In this document: positions 32,905-33,182 of the stretch, one piece after another
Layout of the letters: each line of letters opens with the position of its first letter
How positions within the stretch are numbered: the stretch's first letter is position 1
From: Pseudomonadota bacterium
GTDB taxonomy: Bacteria > Pseudomonadota > Gammaproteobacteria > Steroidobacterales > Steroidobacteraceae
DNA length: 33,182 bases
Assembly: GCA_025355245.1 (NCBI GenBank)
Contig: JANXZZ010000338.1
Span: 1-33,182 of the forward strand
Direction of reading: 5' to 3'
The notes under the pieces: model-generated
The model's database searches: none
Told to the model about the DNA's origin: nothing
What the model saw: the letters and a program-made list of their open reading frames with translations, nothing else
Position numbers and translations under genes: made by a program

Positions 32905-33182
32905 GGAAGTGCCTCGCGCAGCGTCACCGTCGAGAGGCCGGCACCCCTGAAAGCCGCGAGGACCCGGGGCAGCGCCGCGAGGATGACCGGCTCGCCCGCA
33001 GCGGTGTGCGCGGCATTGCCGTCGTGCAGGAGAACGATGTCACCGGCCGCGAGTCCGCGCGTGAGGCGGTTGGCGACGACGTCCGCGCGCCTCGAAACGG
33101 TGTCAAAGCCGCGCCGCGTCCAGCTCACGAGCCTCAAGTCGAGCGCGCACAGGATCGGGTCGAGGAACGGATTGCGCAGGCC
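32901..33182 (-). CDS. Polysaccharide deacetylase-like protein (3' end only)
   Basis: The last 93 residues are visible; the gene runs out of the window at 33182. They include SWTRRGFDTVSRRADVVANRLTRGLAAGDIVLLHDGNAAHT, the C-terminal motif block of NodB-type deacetylases (the LLHDG His), and a final VTLREALP. The part with the catalytic Asp-His-His is off the window. Such genes occur in xanthomonadin/aryl-polyene clusters. It is coupled to the ketosynthase by GTGA overlap. Confidence 0.85.
   Translation of the reverse strand, partial: GLRNPFLDPILCALDLRLVSWTRRGFDTVSRRADVVANRLTRGLAAGDIVLLHDGNAAHTAAGEPVILAALPRVLAAFRGAGLSTVTLREALP

Noticed and set aside
1-33182. Insertion sequences or phage genes
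   Set aside because: No transposase, integrase, terminal inverted repeats with target duplications or phage structural genes were recognised in any frame.

Overview
The window is GC-rich (high-GC third codon positions, many GTG starts, long shadow frames) and reads as a proteobacterium. An E. coli-type LexA box, a DUF1453 membrane protein, a partial aryl-polyene-type cluster and DmeF point to Gammaproteobacteria (Xanthomonadales/Steroidobacterales-like) or Betaproteobacteria. The exact lineage cannot be fixed from the sequence alone.

Layout. (1) 1-3036: an alanine-zipper lipoprotein, then a leftward set read as GlxA/AraC-type regulator, cytochrome P460, diheme c-type cytochrome. (2) 3037-3807: a 770-bp stretch with no convincing gene but with palindromes. 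(3) 3808-5794: secreted peroxiredoxin, GH17 beta-glucanase-like protein and a small zinc-ribbon protein whose promoter overlaps a strong LexA (SOS) box. (4) 5795-9958: a plasmid/chromid replication and partition module: an AT-rich, dyad-rich putative centromere, parB, parA, a divergent RepA initiator, and behind repA an iteron-like origin with two identical 18-bp repeats, a DnaA-box-like site and an AT-rich segment. (5) 9959-10425: a membrane-protein gene broken by one frameshift. (6) 10587-15493: a three-gene signalling operon: CHASE3-PAS histidine kinase, single-domain response regulator, and REC-PAS-GAF-degenerate GGDEF-EAL protein. (7) 15985-17717: DUF1453 membrane protein and divergent DmeF-type metal exporter. 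(8) 17786-21763: divergent EmrB/EmrA-type efflux pump genes, a TetR regulator and a PaaI-type thioesterase. (9) 21772-26253: MBL-fold hydrolase, then a winged-helix regulator group with a membrane protein, a DUF4173 protein, a 59-residue protein and another membrane protein. (10) 26363-29608: secreted M20 peptidase, secreted amidohydrolase and a small exported protein with 11-residue repeats. (11) 29716-33182: the end of an aryl-polyene/xanthomonadin-like biosynthetic cluster: FabG-like reductase, hotdog dehydratase, ketosynthase-like partner, ketosynthase and a partial polysaccharide deacetylase, all leftward and translationally overlapped.

The main conclusion is that the window contains the rep-par-origin core of a replicon. 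The contig is therefore probably a chromid or megaplasmid, or a chromosome with an integrated one. The surrounding genes are ordinary accessory genes: efflux, signalling, pigment lipid, redox. No CRISPR array, rRNA, tRNA or complete insertion sequence was seen. The least explained elements are the SOS-controlled zinc-ribbon gene, the GlxA/P460 overlapping pair, and the AAAGTA dyads shared by the winged-helix operon and the DUF4173 gene.
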